64,000 nt of DNA from Mycobacterium sp. OAS707 (GTDB taxonomy: Bacteria; Actinomycetota; Actinomycetes; Mycobacteriales; Mycobacteriaceae): NCBI RefSeq assembly GCF_014873705.1, contig NZ_JADBDS010000001.1, positions 620,001 to 684,000 of the forward strand, given 5' to 3'. The notes below the pieces were generated by a model that ran no database searches, was not told the origin of the DNA, and saw only the letters and a program-made list of their open reading frames with translations. A program made the position numbers and the translations under genes. Within the stretch, counting starts at the first letter, position 1. The number at the start of each line of letters is the position of its first letter. Below are positions 10,761 through 20,347 of this stretch, in pieces.

Positions 10761-11258
10761 CTACCGGGACTCACGGTGGTAGCTGTCGAACCGATAGCGC
10801 AATCCGGAGCTGCTGGTGAGCCGGTCTCCAGACGTACCCAGCCAGCTTTCGTCCAGCACCGGGGCGACGGCGTCGGCGTCTTGGCGCGGAAGATCGATCT
10901 CCACCTCGGTGACCTCACACCGCGTCGCGATCGGCAGTGCGAGCGCGTAGATCTGCGCGCCGCCGATCACCCAGATGTCGTCGTCGTCGGTGAGCGCGTC
11001 GTCGAACGACGGGACGACCCGTGCGCCCTCGGCCCGGTAATCGGCTTGCCGCGTGACGACGACGTTCCGGCGCCCCGGCAGTGGCCGAACCTTGGCCGGC
11101 AGCGATTCCCACGTCAGCCTGCCCATCACCACGGTGTGGCCCATGGTGAGGTCTTTGAACCGCGCCTGGTCCTCGGGTAGCCGCCATGGGATGCCGCCGT
11201 CGCGACCGATGACACCTGAGGTGGACTGAGCCCAGATCAGCCCGACGGTCCCGGTCAT
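10761..11258 (-). CDS. dfrA: Dihydrofolate reductase
   Basis: This 165-residue enzyme reduces dihydrofolate to tetrahydrofolate with NADPH and is the target of antifolates. Recognisable features are [17 protein letters not shown], the substrate loop [14 protein letters not shown], the NADPH-binding [12 protein letters not shown], and [14 protein letters not shown]. The ATG at 11258 follows the thyA stop by 22 bases, an arrangement that couples DHFR to the synthase that produces dihydrofolate. The frame is open further upstream, but only as shadow of thyA. Confidence 0.97.
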   Translation of the reverse strand: MTGTVGLIWAQSTSGVIGRDGGIPWRLPEDQARFKDLTMGHTVVMGRLTWESLPAKVRPLPGRRNVVVTRQADYRAEGARVVPSFDDALTDDDDIWVIGGAQIYALALPIATRCEVTEVEIDLPRQDADAVAPVLDESWLGTSGDRLTSSSGLRYRFDSYHRESR

Positions 11259-11280
11259 GATTCGGCCCTGCAAGCAGGCC

Positions 11281-12081
11281 TCATACCGCCACAGGGGCCT
11301 TGATCGCCGGGTGCGGGTCGTAGTTGACGATGGCGACGTCGTCGAAGGTGTAGTCGAAGATCGAATCACGCGGCGCCAGAACGAGTTCCGGGTATGGCCG
11401 CGGGTCGCGGGACAGCTGCTCGGTGACCTGCTCGACGTGGTTGTCGTAGATGTGGCAGTCGCCGCCGGTCCAGATGAAGTCGCCGACCTGCAGTCCGGCC
11501 TGCGCGGCCATCATGTGGGTGAGCAGCGCGTAGCTGGCGATGTTGAACGGCACACCGAGGAACAGATCGGCGCTGCGCTGGTAGAGCTGGCAGGACAGCC
11601 GCCCGTCGGCTACGTAGAACTGGAAGAACGCATGACACGGCGGCAACGCCATCTGTGGGATTTCGCCGACATTCCAGGCCGACACGATGTTGCGTCGCGA
11701 GTCCGGATCGGACTTGAGCAGCTCGAGTGCTGCGCTGATCTGGTCGATGTGCTCGCCCGACGGCGTCGGCCACGACCGCCACTGCGCACCATAAACCGGG
11801 CCCAGATCGCCTGTGTCGCTTGCCCATTCATCCCAGATGGAGACACCACGCTCCTGCAGCCACCGCACATTCGAGTCGCCGCGCAGGAACCACAGCAGCT
11901 CGTAGATCACGGACTTGGTGTGCACCTTCTTCGTGGTGATCAGCGGGAAGCCGGCCGAAAGGTCATAGCGCATCTGGTGGCCGAACAGGCTTCGAGTTCC
12001 GGTGCCGGTGCGGTCCGATTTCGGTGTGCCGCGCTCGAGCACGAGCCGCAGCAGATCCTCGTACGGCGTGGCAATGGGCAC
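11281..12081 (-). CDS. thyA: Thymidylate synthase ThyA
   Basis: This 266-residue enzyme methylates dUMP to dTMP with methylenetetrahydrofolate, releasing dihydrofolate. The catalytic Cys lies in [14 protein letters not shown], followed by the phosphate-binding LYQRSAD and NIASYA, and the dUMP-binding [12 protein letters not shown]. The protein begins at a GTG ([10 protein letters not shown] follows), which matches family length; the open frame upstream is non-coding shadow. It precedes dfrA in one operon. Its coexistence with thyX in this window is typical of mycobacteria. Confidence 0.97.
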   Translation of the reverse strand: MPIATPYEDLLRLVLERGTPKSDRTGTGTRSLFGHQMRYDLSAGFPLITTKKVHTKSVIYELLWFLRGDSNVRWLQERGVSIWDEWASDTGDLGPVYGAQWRSWPTPSGEHIDQISAALELLKSDPDSRRNIVSAWNVGEIPQMALPPCHAFFQFYVADGRLSCQLYQRSADLFLGVPFNIASYALLTHMMAAQAGLQVGDFIWTGGDCHIYDNHVEQVTEQLSRDPRPYPELVLAPRDSIFDYTFDDVAIVNYDPHPAIKAPVAV

Positions 12082-12123
12082 GTCGGTCAGCTTACTGTCG
12101 GCGCAGCGGGTAGAACGGATGCC

Positions 12124-12864
12124 ATGCCGAGTATCTCTGCAACCGTCACCACGCCCGACGGCGCCTGCCCCGTCACCCTGCACACCCCGAACGGAACCGG
12201 CCCATGGTCGGCGGTCGTGATGTATCCCGACGCCGGCGGTGTCCGGCCGACCTTCCAGGAGATGGCCGCGCGGCTGGCCGGCTTCGGACACGCCGTGCTG
12301 CTGCCCGACGTGTACTACCGCGACGGTGACTGGGAGCCGTTCGACATGGAGACCGTGTTCGGCGACCCCGAGCAGCGCAAGCGGCTGATGACGATGGTGG
12401 GCAGCCTCACGCCCGACATGATCGCCTCCGACGCGACGGCATTCTTCGACTTCCTGGGGTCGCGACCCGAGGTGAAGGGCGACGCGTTCGGCGTCTGCGG
12501 TTACTGCATGGGCGGGCGGACGTCGGTGATCGTCGCGGGCCGGGTGCCCGACCGGGTGGCGGCGGCCGGCTCGTTTCACGGCGGCGGCCTGGTCACCGAC
12601 GACGCCGGCAGCCCGCACCTGCTCGCCGACCAGATGAAGGCGACGGTGTACGTCGCGGGCGCCGAGAACGACGCCAGCTTCACTCCCGAACAGGCCGAGA
12701 CGCTCGACAAGGCGCTGACCGCCGCCGGCGTCACACACACGGTCGAGTTCTATCCGGCCGCCCACGGTTTCGCGGTGCCCGACAACCCGCCATACGACGA
12801 GGACGCCGCAGAGCGGCACTGGATCGCGCTGCAGCAGCTGTTCGGGTCAGCACTGCCGAATTGA
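12124..12864 (+). CDS. Dienelactone hydrolase-family protein
   Basis: This 246-residue alpha/beta hydrolase carries the DLH-type nucleophile elbow GYCMGGR, with Cys rather than Ser at the nucleophile position, as in dienelactone hydrolases. The acid lies in AGAENDASF and the His in [11 protein letters not shown]. It is divergent from thyA with 42 bases between starts, as in M. tuberculosis (Rv2765). The TGA stop overlaps the TTG start of the next gene, indicating coupling. The natural substrate is unknown; many DLH proteins act on small lactones or esters. Confidence 0.9.
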   Translation: MPSISATVTTPDGACPVTLHTPNGTGPWSAVVMYPDAGGVRPTFQEMAARLAGFGHAVLLPDVYYRDGDWEPFDMETVFGDPEQRKRLMTMVGSLTPDMIASDATAFFDFLGSRPEVKGDAFGVCGYCMGGRTSVIVAGRVPDRVAAAGSFHGGGLVTDDAGSPHLLADQMKATVYVAGAENDASFTPEQAETLDKALTAAGVTHTVEFYPAAHGFAVPDNPPYDEDAAERHWIALQQLFGSALPN

Positions 12865-13973
12865 CGGTTTCGCTGCGGGCACTGAATCGGGCCACTCTCG
12901 CTCGACAGCTGCTTCTGCAGCGCTCACCGATGGGCGCACTCGCCGCGATCGAACACCTGGTCGGCATGCAGGCGCAGGCACCGTTCGCGCCGTACTACGG
13001 CTTGTGGAGCCGGCTCGACGGCTTCACCGGCGATGAACTGTCCGGCCTGCTCACGGCCCGAAAAGCGGTCCGGATCGTGCTGATGCGCGGCACCATCCAC
13101 CTCGTCTCGGCGAAAGACTGTCATCGGCTGCGTCCACTGATCCAGCCGGCGCTCGATCGGATGCTGCGCAGCAACACCGCGCATGGCAAGGCGCTGGCCG
13201 AAATCGATGTCCCGGCAGTCGTCGAGGCCGCCCAGCGGCTTCTTGACGCAGAACACCTGACCCCGGCGGATTTCGGTGTGCGGCTCGCCGAGCAGTGGCC
13301 CCAGACGCCGCCGGGAGCACTGGCCGAGGCAGCGCGCAGCAAGTTGCCGTTGGTGCAGGTTCCGCCGCGGGCGCTGTGGCAGCGCAGCCGACAAGTCCGG
13401 CTGACCACCGCGACTGCCTGGCTGGGCAAGCCGCGCGGCAAGCCAGTGACGATCGACGAACTGGTGATGCGGTATGTCAAGGCGTTCGGCCCAGCGAGCG
13501 CTGCCGACGTGCAGACGTGGAGCGGGCTCACCCGGCTGGGCGAGGTTCTCGAGCGACTGAAGTTGATCCGACTGAAAAGCGAAGACGGGCAGACGCTTTA
13601 CGACGCCCCAAACGCTCCGCGGCCCGATCCCGATGCACCGGCGCCGGTGCGGCTGGTCGCACCGTTCGACAACGTACTACTCTCACACGCCGATCGCTCG
13701 CGGGTGATATCTGGCGAGGACCGCAAGCGGTTGTTCTCGGGAAAGAACGGGGTGTTTCCCGGCACCGTGCTGGTTGACGGATTCGTCTCGGGGACATGGG
13801 AACTCGTCGGCAGGGGTGATCAGACCAGCATGCAGGTGCGGCCGTACCGTCACATCGATGTTGTCGACGAAGTGATCGACGAGGGGAATCGCTTGCTGCA
13901 GTTGGCGTTCGGGGTAAGCGAGCCGCACGTGGAGATTACTCGTCAGCGTCGTTTGAGCGTCGGAAACGGGTGA
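12861..13973 (+). CDS. Winged-helix DNA-binding protein, AlkZ-like (QxQ) subfamily
   Basis: This 370-residue HTH_42 protein has the catalytic-type QAQ motif in HLVGMQAQAPFAPYYGLWSRL near residue 35, the Q-x-Q form of AlkZ-type glycosylases that excise bulky or crosslinked bases. MRGTIHLVSAKDCHRLRPL and a C-terminal beta region with LVAPFDNVLLSHADRSRV are also typical. A TTG start overlaps the dienelactone hydrolase stop. It is the second HTH_42 gene within 3.5 kb; together they bracket thyA-dfrA. Its last 38 bases overlap the convergent membrane protein gene. Confidence 0.85.
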   Translation: MTVSLRALNRATLARQLLLQRSPMGALAAIEHLVGMQAQAPFAPYYGLWSRLDGFTGDELSGLLTARKAVRIVLMRGTIHLVSAKDCHRLRPLIQPALDRMLRSNTAHGKALAEIDVPAVVEAAQRLLDAEHLTPADFGVRLAEQWPQTPPGALAEAARSKLPLVQVPPRALWQRSRQVRLTTATAWLGKPRGKPVTIDELVMRYVKAFGPASAADVQTWSGLTRLGEVLERLKLIRLKSEDGQTLYDAPNAPRPDPDAPAPVRLVAPFDNVLLSHADRSRVISGEDRKRLFSGKNGVFPGTVLVDGFVSGTWELVGRGDQTSMQVRPYRHIDVVDEVIDEGNRLLQLAFGVSEPHVEITRQRRLSVGNG

Positions 13974-14394
13974 CGGCGCGCAGTAGACCCCGGCCGGCGT
14001 AAATGCCTGCCACGATCGACACGATGATCATGACGATGAACATCACCAGCCAGTTGGCCCGGCTGTGGCTGACGTTCCACCAGACGATGGTGAAGAGAAT
14101 CGCGCACAAAAACACCACGATGTCTCGCCAGTTACCGGTGTAGGACATCGCGGCGATCCGGATTTCACGACTGCGCTCATCGGCCTTGATAAGGCTCTCG
14201 ATCCGTCGGTCGATGCTTTCCTTGAGCCGTGCTTTGAGTTCGGGGCGATCGTCCGGGATCCGCTCGAGCAGATCCATATCTTTGGCGATGTTGCCGCGTA
14301 CATCTGGTGGTTTGAGGTTGCCGGCGGCAACGCCCAGCAGCGCCCCACCTGCGATCGGCGCTGCACCCAAGGCGAGTTCAGCAATACCGGGCAT
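13936..14394 (-). CDS. Conserved hypothetical membrane protein
   Basis: I do not recognise this 152-residue protein. It has a Gly/Ala-rich N-terminal hydrophobic segment (ALGAAPIAGGALLGVAAG), a charged central region with heptad-like spacing (residues 35-85), and two clear transmembrane helices near 91-108 and 115-135. A basic tail follows. It lies 10 bases downstream of the PhoU-like gene on the same strand, which suggests co-transcription. Its 3' end overlaps the convergent AlkZ-like gene by 38 bases. Confidence 0.72.
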   Translation of the reverse strand: MPGIAELALGAAPIAGGALLGVAAGNLKPPDVRGNIAKDMDLLERIPDDRPELKARLKESIDRRIESLIKADERSREIRIAAMSYTGNWRDIVVFLCAILFTIVWWNVSHSRANWLVMFIVMIIVSIVAGIYAGRGLLRAVTRFRRSNDADE

Positions 14395-14404
14395 GTCTCC
14401 TCCG

Positions 14405-15049
14405 TTATCCCGTGGGCTCGCCGGTGGCCTGGAAGATGACCCGGCGTCCGATCTCGACGGCGTGGTCGGCGAACCGTTCGTAGTAGCGGCCGAGCAAGGT
14501 CACGTCGACGGCGGCAGCGACACCGTGTTTCCACTCCCGGTCCATCAGCACCGAGAACAGGTGCCGGTGCAGGTTGTCCATGTCGTCGTCATCGTCGTCG
14601 AGTTGTGCCGCTCGGTCTGGATCTCCAGACACCACAACGTCTTTGACGCTGTTACCGATGTCAACGGCGATGCGGCCCATCTCGGTGAAGTAGCCGTTGA
14701 CCTCCTCAGGCAGCGCCTTTGCAGGATGGCGGCGACGGGTGAGCTTGGCGACGTGCAGCGCGAGAGCGCCCATCCGGTCGACGTCGGCGAGATTCGACAA
14801 CGAGCTGATGACGAGGCGCAGATCACCGGCGACCGGAGCCTGCAAGGCAAGTAGCGTGATCACCGCTTCTTCGGTCTTCTTGATGCGTAGCGTGAACGCC
14901 TCGTGATCGGCGATCACCTCTTCGGCCAATACGAGGTCGGCCTGCAGCAAGGCCTGGGTAGCGCGTTCCATCGCCGCTCCGGCCAACCCACAGAGTTCGG
15001 CGATATCGGCGGTCAGGGCATGTAGCTGCTCTTGAAAAGCCGTTCGCAT
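14405..15049 (-). CDS. PhoU-like phosphate signalling protein
   Basis: This 214-residue all-helical protein has the two three-helix PhoU bundles. Each carries the expected metal-binding pattern: [18 protein letters not shown] in the first half and [18 protein letters not shown] in the second. PhoU proteins restrain the PstSCAB transporter and its two-component partner under phosphate sufficiency. An Asp-rich run ([11 protein letters not shown]) lies in the linker. No pst genes are nearby, so this may be a stand-alone PhoY-type copy; mycobacterial PhoY paralogues influence persister formation. Confidence 0.9.
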   Translation of the reverse strand: MRTAFQEQLHALTADIAELCGLAGAAMERATQALLQADLVLAEEVIADHEAFTLRIKKTEEAVITLLALQAPVAGDLRLVISSLSNLADVDRMGALALHVAKLTRRRHPAKALPEEVNGYFTEMGRIAVDIGNSVKDVVVSGDPDRAAQLDDDDDDMDNLHRHLFSVLMDREWKHGVAAAVDVTLLGRYYERFADHAVEIGRRVIFQATGEPTG

Positions 15050-15058
15050 AGCGTCACT

Positions 15059-15319
15059 TTATGGCGTGGGCAGTCTGCGCAACCGCGCAGAGAGCCGCTT
15101 CGCCTCTTCGAGCTGCTCCCGCAAACGCAGCAACCTGGCCGGTGTGTCGACATCGTGGCGGCTGCGGCCGCGTCGGTCGTCCCACTGCTTCTCCGCCCTG
15201 CGTACCTGTGCACGCAGCGTCGCGACTTCGGCCGAAAGGATGTCGGCGAACAGCGCCGCCTGCGCGATGTCACACGCTCCCATCGCACCGCGCTTGGTGT
15301 GTACGGCCTTGTCCCCCAT
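15059..15319 (-). CDS. Small charged coiled-coil hypothetical protein
   Basis: This 86-residue protein is rich in Arg, Glu, Ala and Leu, with LSAEVATLRAQVRRAEKQW and LLRLREQLEEAKRLSARLRRL predicted to form amphipathic helices or a coiled coil. It precedes the PhoU-like gene by 9 bases on the same strand. I recognise no family. Composition and helical regularity favour a real gene over shadow sequence. Confidence 0.55.
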   Translation of the reverse strand: MGDKAVHTKRGAMGACDIAQAALFADILSAEVATLRAQVRRAEKQWDDRRGRSRHDVDTPARLLRLREQLEEAKRLSARLRRLPTP

Positions 15320-15392
15320 CGATCAATGCCTAACCGAAAAGTGTCTGCTTGACCAGAGAATTAACCGGACTGCCGACATCATGCATGCCGGC

Positions 15393-15482
15393 TCACTGAC
15401 GATACCGCCAGGTGTGCAGGACCATCAGCAGAATCGTCGCCATGACAAGCGCGAGCCCGTTCAGCATCCGATCCCCAGTCAC
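15393..15482 (-). CDS. 29-residue single-span membrane protein, translationally coupled
   Basis: A GTG start overlaps the stop of the flavodoxin-fold gene as GTGA. The frame runs 29 codons to TGA. The product begins MTGDRML, has a hydrophobic core NGLALVMATILLMVLHTW (about 17 residues, enough for one membrane span) and ends in the basic RYRQ. Polar-hydrophobic-basic layout plus the exact overlap used elsewhere in this operon support a genuine small protein. It would end the dapB-TPR protein-flavodoxin operon. No function can be assigned; small single-span proteins often bind and tune larger membrane partners. Confidence 0.6.
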   Translation of the reverse strand: MTGDRMLNGLALVMATILLMVLHTWRYRQ

Positions 15483-15930
15483 TCCATCAGCTGAGCGGCG
15501 ACGGTCGCGCCGAGCTCCCAACAGGATTCAAGGTCGTCTTTGCCCGGCTTGCCCGACACCGCCACGTACTCAGCGGCTTTCACCCAACCTAGCCCGGTCG
15601 TGATCGCGGTGACTCCCTTTTCGGCCCCCTCGGTGCCCTCGTTGCCGTGCAGGTACAGGCCGAACGGTCGTCCTCGCGTCGCGTCGAGACACGGGTAGTA
15701 ACAAACATCGAACGCGTGCTTGAGTGCGCCGCTCATGTACCCGAGGTTCGCCGGCGAGCCCAGGAGATAACCGTCAGCCTCCAGCATGTCGGCCGGTGAA
15801 ACAGTGAGCGCCGGACGCCGCACAACCTCCACGCCCTTAATGTCGGGGTCGGTCGCACCCTTCAAAGCGGCCTCGAACATCTCCTGCATGTAGGGCGACG
15901 GGGTGTGGTGCACGATCAGCAGCGTCTTAC

Positions 15931-15934
<4 letters not shown>
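15479..15934 (-). CDS. Flavodoxin-fold NAD(P)H-dependent FMN reductase-like protein
   Basis: This 151-residue protein begins with a flavodoxin-type strand and phosphate loop (TLLIVHHTPSPYMQEM). The FMN-binding loop LLGSPANLGYMSGALKHAFD lies near residues 57-76, and the second flavin loop is LYLHGNEGTEGAEKG. It resembles multimeric flavodoxin WrbA-type reductases; the position matches Rv2771c. It overlaps the upstream TPR-like membrane gene by 4 bases and the downstream 29-codon ORF by 4 bases. Confidence 0.85.
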
Positions 15935-17141
<1,207 letters not shown>

Positions 17142-17177
17142 CTAGCTTCCGGCAGCTTGGGTCGACCCCGCCAGAGT

Positions 17178-17477
17178 TCAGCACGCCACGTCGACGTACA
17201 CCGTCATCGCGGTGACGGTGGTGACGATGTCGTCCATCGCACCGGGTGCCCCGGAGTCCATGCGGCTGAATGTCTGCCCTGGCCGTACCGCGCTGACCAC
17301 ACAGTGGTCGAGTGGTGCCGTATCGAGCTTGTTGACGATCACTTCGAATCCGCTGGCGCGCAACTGGCTGATCGTTTGAGATGCGTCAGCGGCTGCCGAC
17401 GGCGCCGCGGTGGCGGTACCGGCGAAACCCGAGGCGGCGGCGCCGAGGGCGATGACCGACAGGATGAAGGACTTCAT
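17178..17477 (-). CDS. Small secreted protein
   Basis: This 99-residue protein starts MKSFILSVIALGAAASGFAGTATAAPSA, a cleavable signal peptide with an AxA-type site. The mature part holds two Cys residues (DHCVVSAV and the C-terminal DVAC) that could form a disulfide. AAAGGAAG lies 6 bases before the ATG, which decides this start over the longer frame. The repeated pattern (QLRASGFEVIVNKL, DHCVVSAVRPG) resembles small exported mycobacterial proteins. Function unknown. Confidence 0.78.
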   Translation of the reverse strand: MKSFILSVIALGAAASGFAGTATAAPSAAADASQTISQLRASGFEVIVNKLDTAPLDHCVVSAVRPGQTFSRMDSGAPGAMDDIVTTVTAMTVYVDVAC

Positions 17478-17947
17478 TGGTCTTCCTTTCGAAGTGGCTT
17501 TCCTGACTGTGGTGTGCCGACGCCCGCCATTCGTTACACCCACCGGCGCCGACGGCTGGTGCGCTACAGCAACAAGCTGAAGAGTTCCTGAAATGGCTGT
17601 GAACATTGCCGCCAGCGCTGCCTTTATTTGCGCTCACGTCGATTATTACAAATGGGAATTTTGCAAGCTGAACCTTCGCCTGGGCAAGCCTCCCGCATGC
17701 ATTGCCCGTGGCGGCGCCGCACCGTGATGTGGAACGTAGCTGCTAGACCCGTAAGATTAGCCCACCAAACGCTCCCTCGACACCAATGCCCAGGCAAAAC
17801 TCGGCCGCACTCGACGCGCGTAAAAAAATCTTCCTGATTTTGCTCTGTCAACCAGACCATTAGTGGCATTATGTTGCTCGCTGATCTAGAACTATTAGCT
17901 GTCCGGCGTGCAGAACTGCATTCGGCAACGAAAGGTATCTCGGGGCG
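17478..17947. other. Gene-free divergent region between secreted-protein genes
   Basis: About 470 bases separate the small secreted protein from the PGRS-like gene. I see no convincing ORF. The stretch is more AT-rich than its surroundings, particularly around 17623-17665 and 17818-17905, where runs such as TAAAAAAATC occur. It probably carries the divergent promoters and a long leader for the PGRS-like gene, but no consensus promoter could be assigned. Confidence 0.5.
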
Positions 17948-19651
17948 ATGGCCAAACACAGCAAGACGAAAACTTCCAGGAAGCTCAAAGTAACGACCTA
18001 CCTCGCTGCCGGCGTCATCGCCAGTGGTGGCGGCGCAGCCGCGCTGACGGCAGCGGTGACCCCTGCCCCGCAGCCAACCGGACCGCATGATGTGCAACTG
18101 ACCAGCCTTGGTGGCCTACTCGGCTCGCTGGTGAAGAAAGTGGTGTCGCCGGTGGTGTCGACAGTCTCGAATGTCGTGTCGACGGCTGTGCCGGTCGTGA
18201 CCGCGGTGCCCACGGTGGCGACGCCGGTCGTGGTGACGACCGTGGACACTCTTGTCGCGCCAACATCGCCGTTGGCGCCCTTGGCGCCGGTGGTGACGCC
18301 GCTGATCAGCAATGGCACCACTAACCCCGACGGCACCGCCACCAACGGAGGCTTGTTGATCGGCAACGGCGGCACGGCGACCGCCGCTGGGGCCGACGGT
18401 GGCGCCGGGGGCTTGGTCCTCGGCAACGGTGGTGGCTCGCTCACCGGTGACGGCGGCAACGCCGGCCTGGTGTTGGGCAACGGCGGTCTCTCGGGCACCG
18501 GCGACGGCGGCAACGGCGCGGTGCTCATCGGCAGCGGCGGCACCTCGCTCACGGGCAACGGCGGCGACTCCGGCATCGTGCTCGGCAACGGCGGTGACTC
18601 GATCGTTAGCACCGACACCGACCCGACCACCGGTAACGGCGGACATGCGGGCTTGATCGGTGATGGCGGCGACGGCGCAGGCGCGCTGCTCACGCCGGGC
18701 GCCGACGGTGGCAACGGCGGCGACGGCGGCATCCTGATCGGCAGCGGCGGCGACGGCGGAAACGGCACCAGCGCGCTGAGCGGGGCGGCCGGTGACGGCG
18801 GCGACGGCGGCAATTCCGGCATCGTGATCGGTGACGCCGGCTCTGGCGGCGACGGCGGCGCGGTGGTCGGCCTCGGCAACACCACTGGCGGCGACGGCGG
18901 CGACGGCGGCCACACCGTGCTGCTTGGCTCCGGCGGCGACGGCGGCGACGGCGGCAGCTCCTCTGTCCTGGCCGGCACCTCGACAGGTGGCGCCGGTGGC
19001 AGCGGCGGCGACGGCGGAATCGTGACGGGCACGGGCGGCTCCGGCGGCAGCGGCGGCGACGCCACGAGCACGTTGGGCACCGCGACCGGCGGCGCAGGCG
19101 GCAGCGGCGCCGACGGCGGTGTGCTCGGTGCCAGCGGCGACGGCGGCTCAGGCGGCGACGCCAAGGCGCTCGGCGCGACCACCGGTGGCGACGCCGGCGA
19201 CGGCGGTCACACAACCGTGGTCGGCGACGGCGGCAGCGGCGGCACCGGCGGCTCCGCCACCAGCACCGGCACCGGGGGCAGCAGCGATGCCACGGCCGGC
19301 GACGGCGGAAGCGGCGGCAACGGCGGCAGCGTGCTCGGCGATGGCGGCACTGCCGGCAGCGGCGGCACGGCCACCTCCGGCAATACCACCCTTCACACCG
19401 GTTCGGGCGACGCCACTGGCGGGACCGGCGGCACGGGCGGCACCGGCGGCGGACTGGCAAGTAACGGTGGTGACGGCGGTTCCGGCGGCAGCGCGACAAC
19501 TGGAACCAACAAGACCGGTGGAACGGCCACGGGCGGCGATGGTGGCGCAGGTGGCACGGCAGGCGTCGGTGGCACCGGCGGCACCGGCGGCACCGGTGGC
19601 ACCGCAACTGGCAAGACCAGTTCGAGCGGCAGCGACGGCGCCAACGGCTGA
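17948..19651 (+). CDS. Exported Gly-rich PGRS-like repeat protein lacking a PE domain
   Basis: This 567-residue protein has a basic N-terminus (residues 1-14) followed by a hydrophobic segment (YLAAGVIASGGGAAALTAAV), which looks like a signal or anchor. A Val/Thr/Pro-rich linker runs to about residue 115 (VVSTVSNVVST, VVTAVPTVAT). From there to the end the chain is almost pure GGxGG/GDGG-type repeats such as GNGGDSGIVLGNGG, with 20-30% Asp/Ser/Thr interspersed. These resemble the PGRS domains of PE_PGRS proteins, which can form calcium-binding or polyglycine-sandwich structures, yet no PE domain precedes them. It is probably a cell-surface protein. A strong hairpin terminator follows. Confidence 0.85.
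   Translation: MAKHSKTKTSRKLKVTTYLAAGVIASGGGAAALTAAVTPAPQPTGPHDVQLTSLGGLLGSLVKKVVSPVVSTVSNVVSTAVPVVTAVPTVATPVVVTTVDTLVAPTSPLAPLAPVVTPLISNGTTNPDGTATNGGLLIGNGGTATAAGADGGAGGLVLGNGGGSLTGDGGNAGLVLGNGGLSGTGDGGNGAVLIGSGGTSLTGNGGDSGIVLGNGGDSIVSTDTDPTTGNGGHAGLIGDGGDGAGALLTPGADGGNGGDGGILIGSGGDGGNGTSALSGAAGDGGDGGNSGIVIGDAGSGGDGGAVVGLGNTTGGDGGDGGHTVLLGSGGDGGDGGSSSVLAGTSTGGAGGSGGDGGIVTGTGGSGGSGGDATSTLGTATGGAGGSGADGGVLGASGDGGSGGDAKALGATTGGDAGDGGHTTVVGDGGSGGTGGSATSTGTGGSSDATAGDGGSGGNGGSVLGDGGTAGSGGTATSGNTTLHTGSGDATGGTGGTGGTGGGLASNGGDGGSGGSATTGTNKTGGTATGGDGGAGGTAGVGGTGGTGGTGGTATGKTSSSGSDGANG
18341..19650 (+). repeat. GGC-GGC-rich tandem coding repeats (PGRS-like)
   Basis: About 1.3 kb of imperfect short tandem repeats encode Gly-Gly-x units, mostly GGCGGC, GACGGC and AACGGC codon blocks. 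They are in phase with the surrounding gene. Such repeats invite slippage and length variation between strains. They also create long spurious frames on both strands, which were discarded. Confidence 0.85.
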
Positions 19652-19672
19652 CACCGCAACAGTTGAAGAGTC

Positions 19673-19709
19673 GGCGCCCCTACCGAAATCGGTAGGGGCG
19701 CCTTCTCTT
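19673..19709 (+). terminator. Intrinsic terminator after PGRS-like gene
   Basis: A perfect 13-base-pair stem, GGCGCCCCTACCG (19673-19685) with CGGTAGGGGCGCC (19690-19702), encloses the 4-base loop AAAT. TTCTCTT follows. It begins 22 bases after the stop codon. It lies between convergent genes and may stop transcription from both sides, although the pyrimidine tail supports plus-strand use. Confidence 0.88.
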
Positions 19710-19714
19710 TGCCG

Positions 19715-20347
19715 TCACCGGGCCGCCAGTGCGCGGAAGGCCCGCCACGCCTTCGCGATTCCATACTCCGCGACGAGAAGCAACACCGCGCGCACCTGCT
19801 CGTCACCGGCACCCGCGGCGTATGCCAGGTCGATGTGCAGACTGAAGGATTCGTCGAGGGTCTGGTTCAACACATCGACCGCGATGCACACCAGTGCCCG
19901 CTCACGCGGCGAAAGTTCACCGCTGCCCCACCGCTGGTGGTACTGATTGGCGACGAAACTCGCGAACTCATCGTCCAAATCAGCAAGTGCGGCAAGGGTT
20001 TCGGTGGGGAGATCCCAATCGTGGACCGGCTGCGATTCCTTCGCCTCGCCCCGTGAACTCACCTGCTGCAGCGCCACCGCTGCGGTCGGATAACCCGCAT
20101 ACGGTGCCAGATGACGGATCGCCGCCACGCACTCCGCGACGGAAACCCCGTTGGCTTCTGCCATTTGAACGTGCGTCAACAAGGGGAAGCCAAGGTTGAC
20201 GGTACACAGGTCGGCGGCGAGGAACACGAACGCCTTCTCTCGCATGGTCAACTGCGGTAACGACCACGCGTGCACGCCGACCTCGGCGGCCATCCTGCCG
20301 AACGTCGGATCGAGTGCGGCTACCTGATCTTGGTTGGCGAGTTTCAC
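19715..20347 (-). CDS. Carboxymuconolactone decarboxylase-family protein
   Basis: This 210-residue protein contains two CMD/AhpD-type helical units. The first (residues 30-105) has LTMREKAFVFLAADLCTVN and HVQMAEANGVSVAECVAAI; the second (about 140-200) has LSPRERALVCIAVDVLNQT and HIDLAYAAGAGDEQVRAVL. The redox CxxC of AhpD is absent, so decarboxylase, lactonase-like or binding roles are more likely than peroxidase support. The GTG start overlaps the SDR stop by 4 bases. It is the last gene of the LuxR-led operon. Confidence 0.82.
   Translation of the reverse strand: MKLANQDQVAALDPTFGRMAAEVGVHAWSLPQLTMREKAFVFLAADLCTVNLGFPLLTHVQMAEANGVSVAECVAAIRHLAPYAGYPTAAVALQQVSSRGEAKESQPVHDWDLPTETLAALADLDDEFASFVANQYHQRWGSGELSPRERALVCIAVDVLNQTLDESFSLHIDLAYAAGAGDEQVRAVLLLVAEYGIAKAWRAFRALAAR

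Noticed and set aside
15341..15377. Fourth copy of the AAAAGTGT promoter element
   Set aside because: AAAAGTGT is present at about 15338, but no TCCTACC lies 22 bases downstream.
18341..19650. Regular repeats that could suggest a CRISPR array
   Set aside because: Repeats are short, in phase with a coding frame and encode Gly-Gly-x units; there are no spacers or cas genes.
17948..19651. Classification as PE_PGRS
   Set aside because: No PE domain or its YxxxD/E secretion signal precedes the Gly-rich region; the N-terminus is a signal/anchor.
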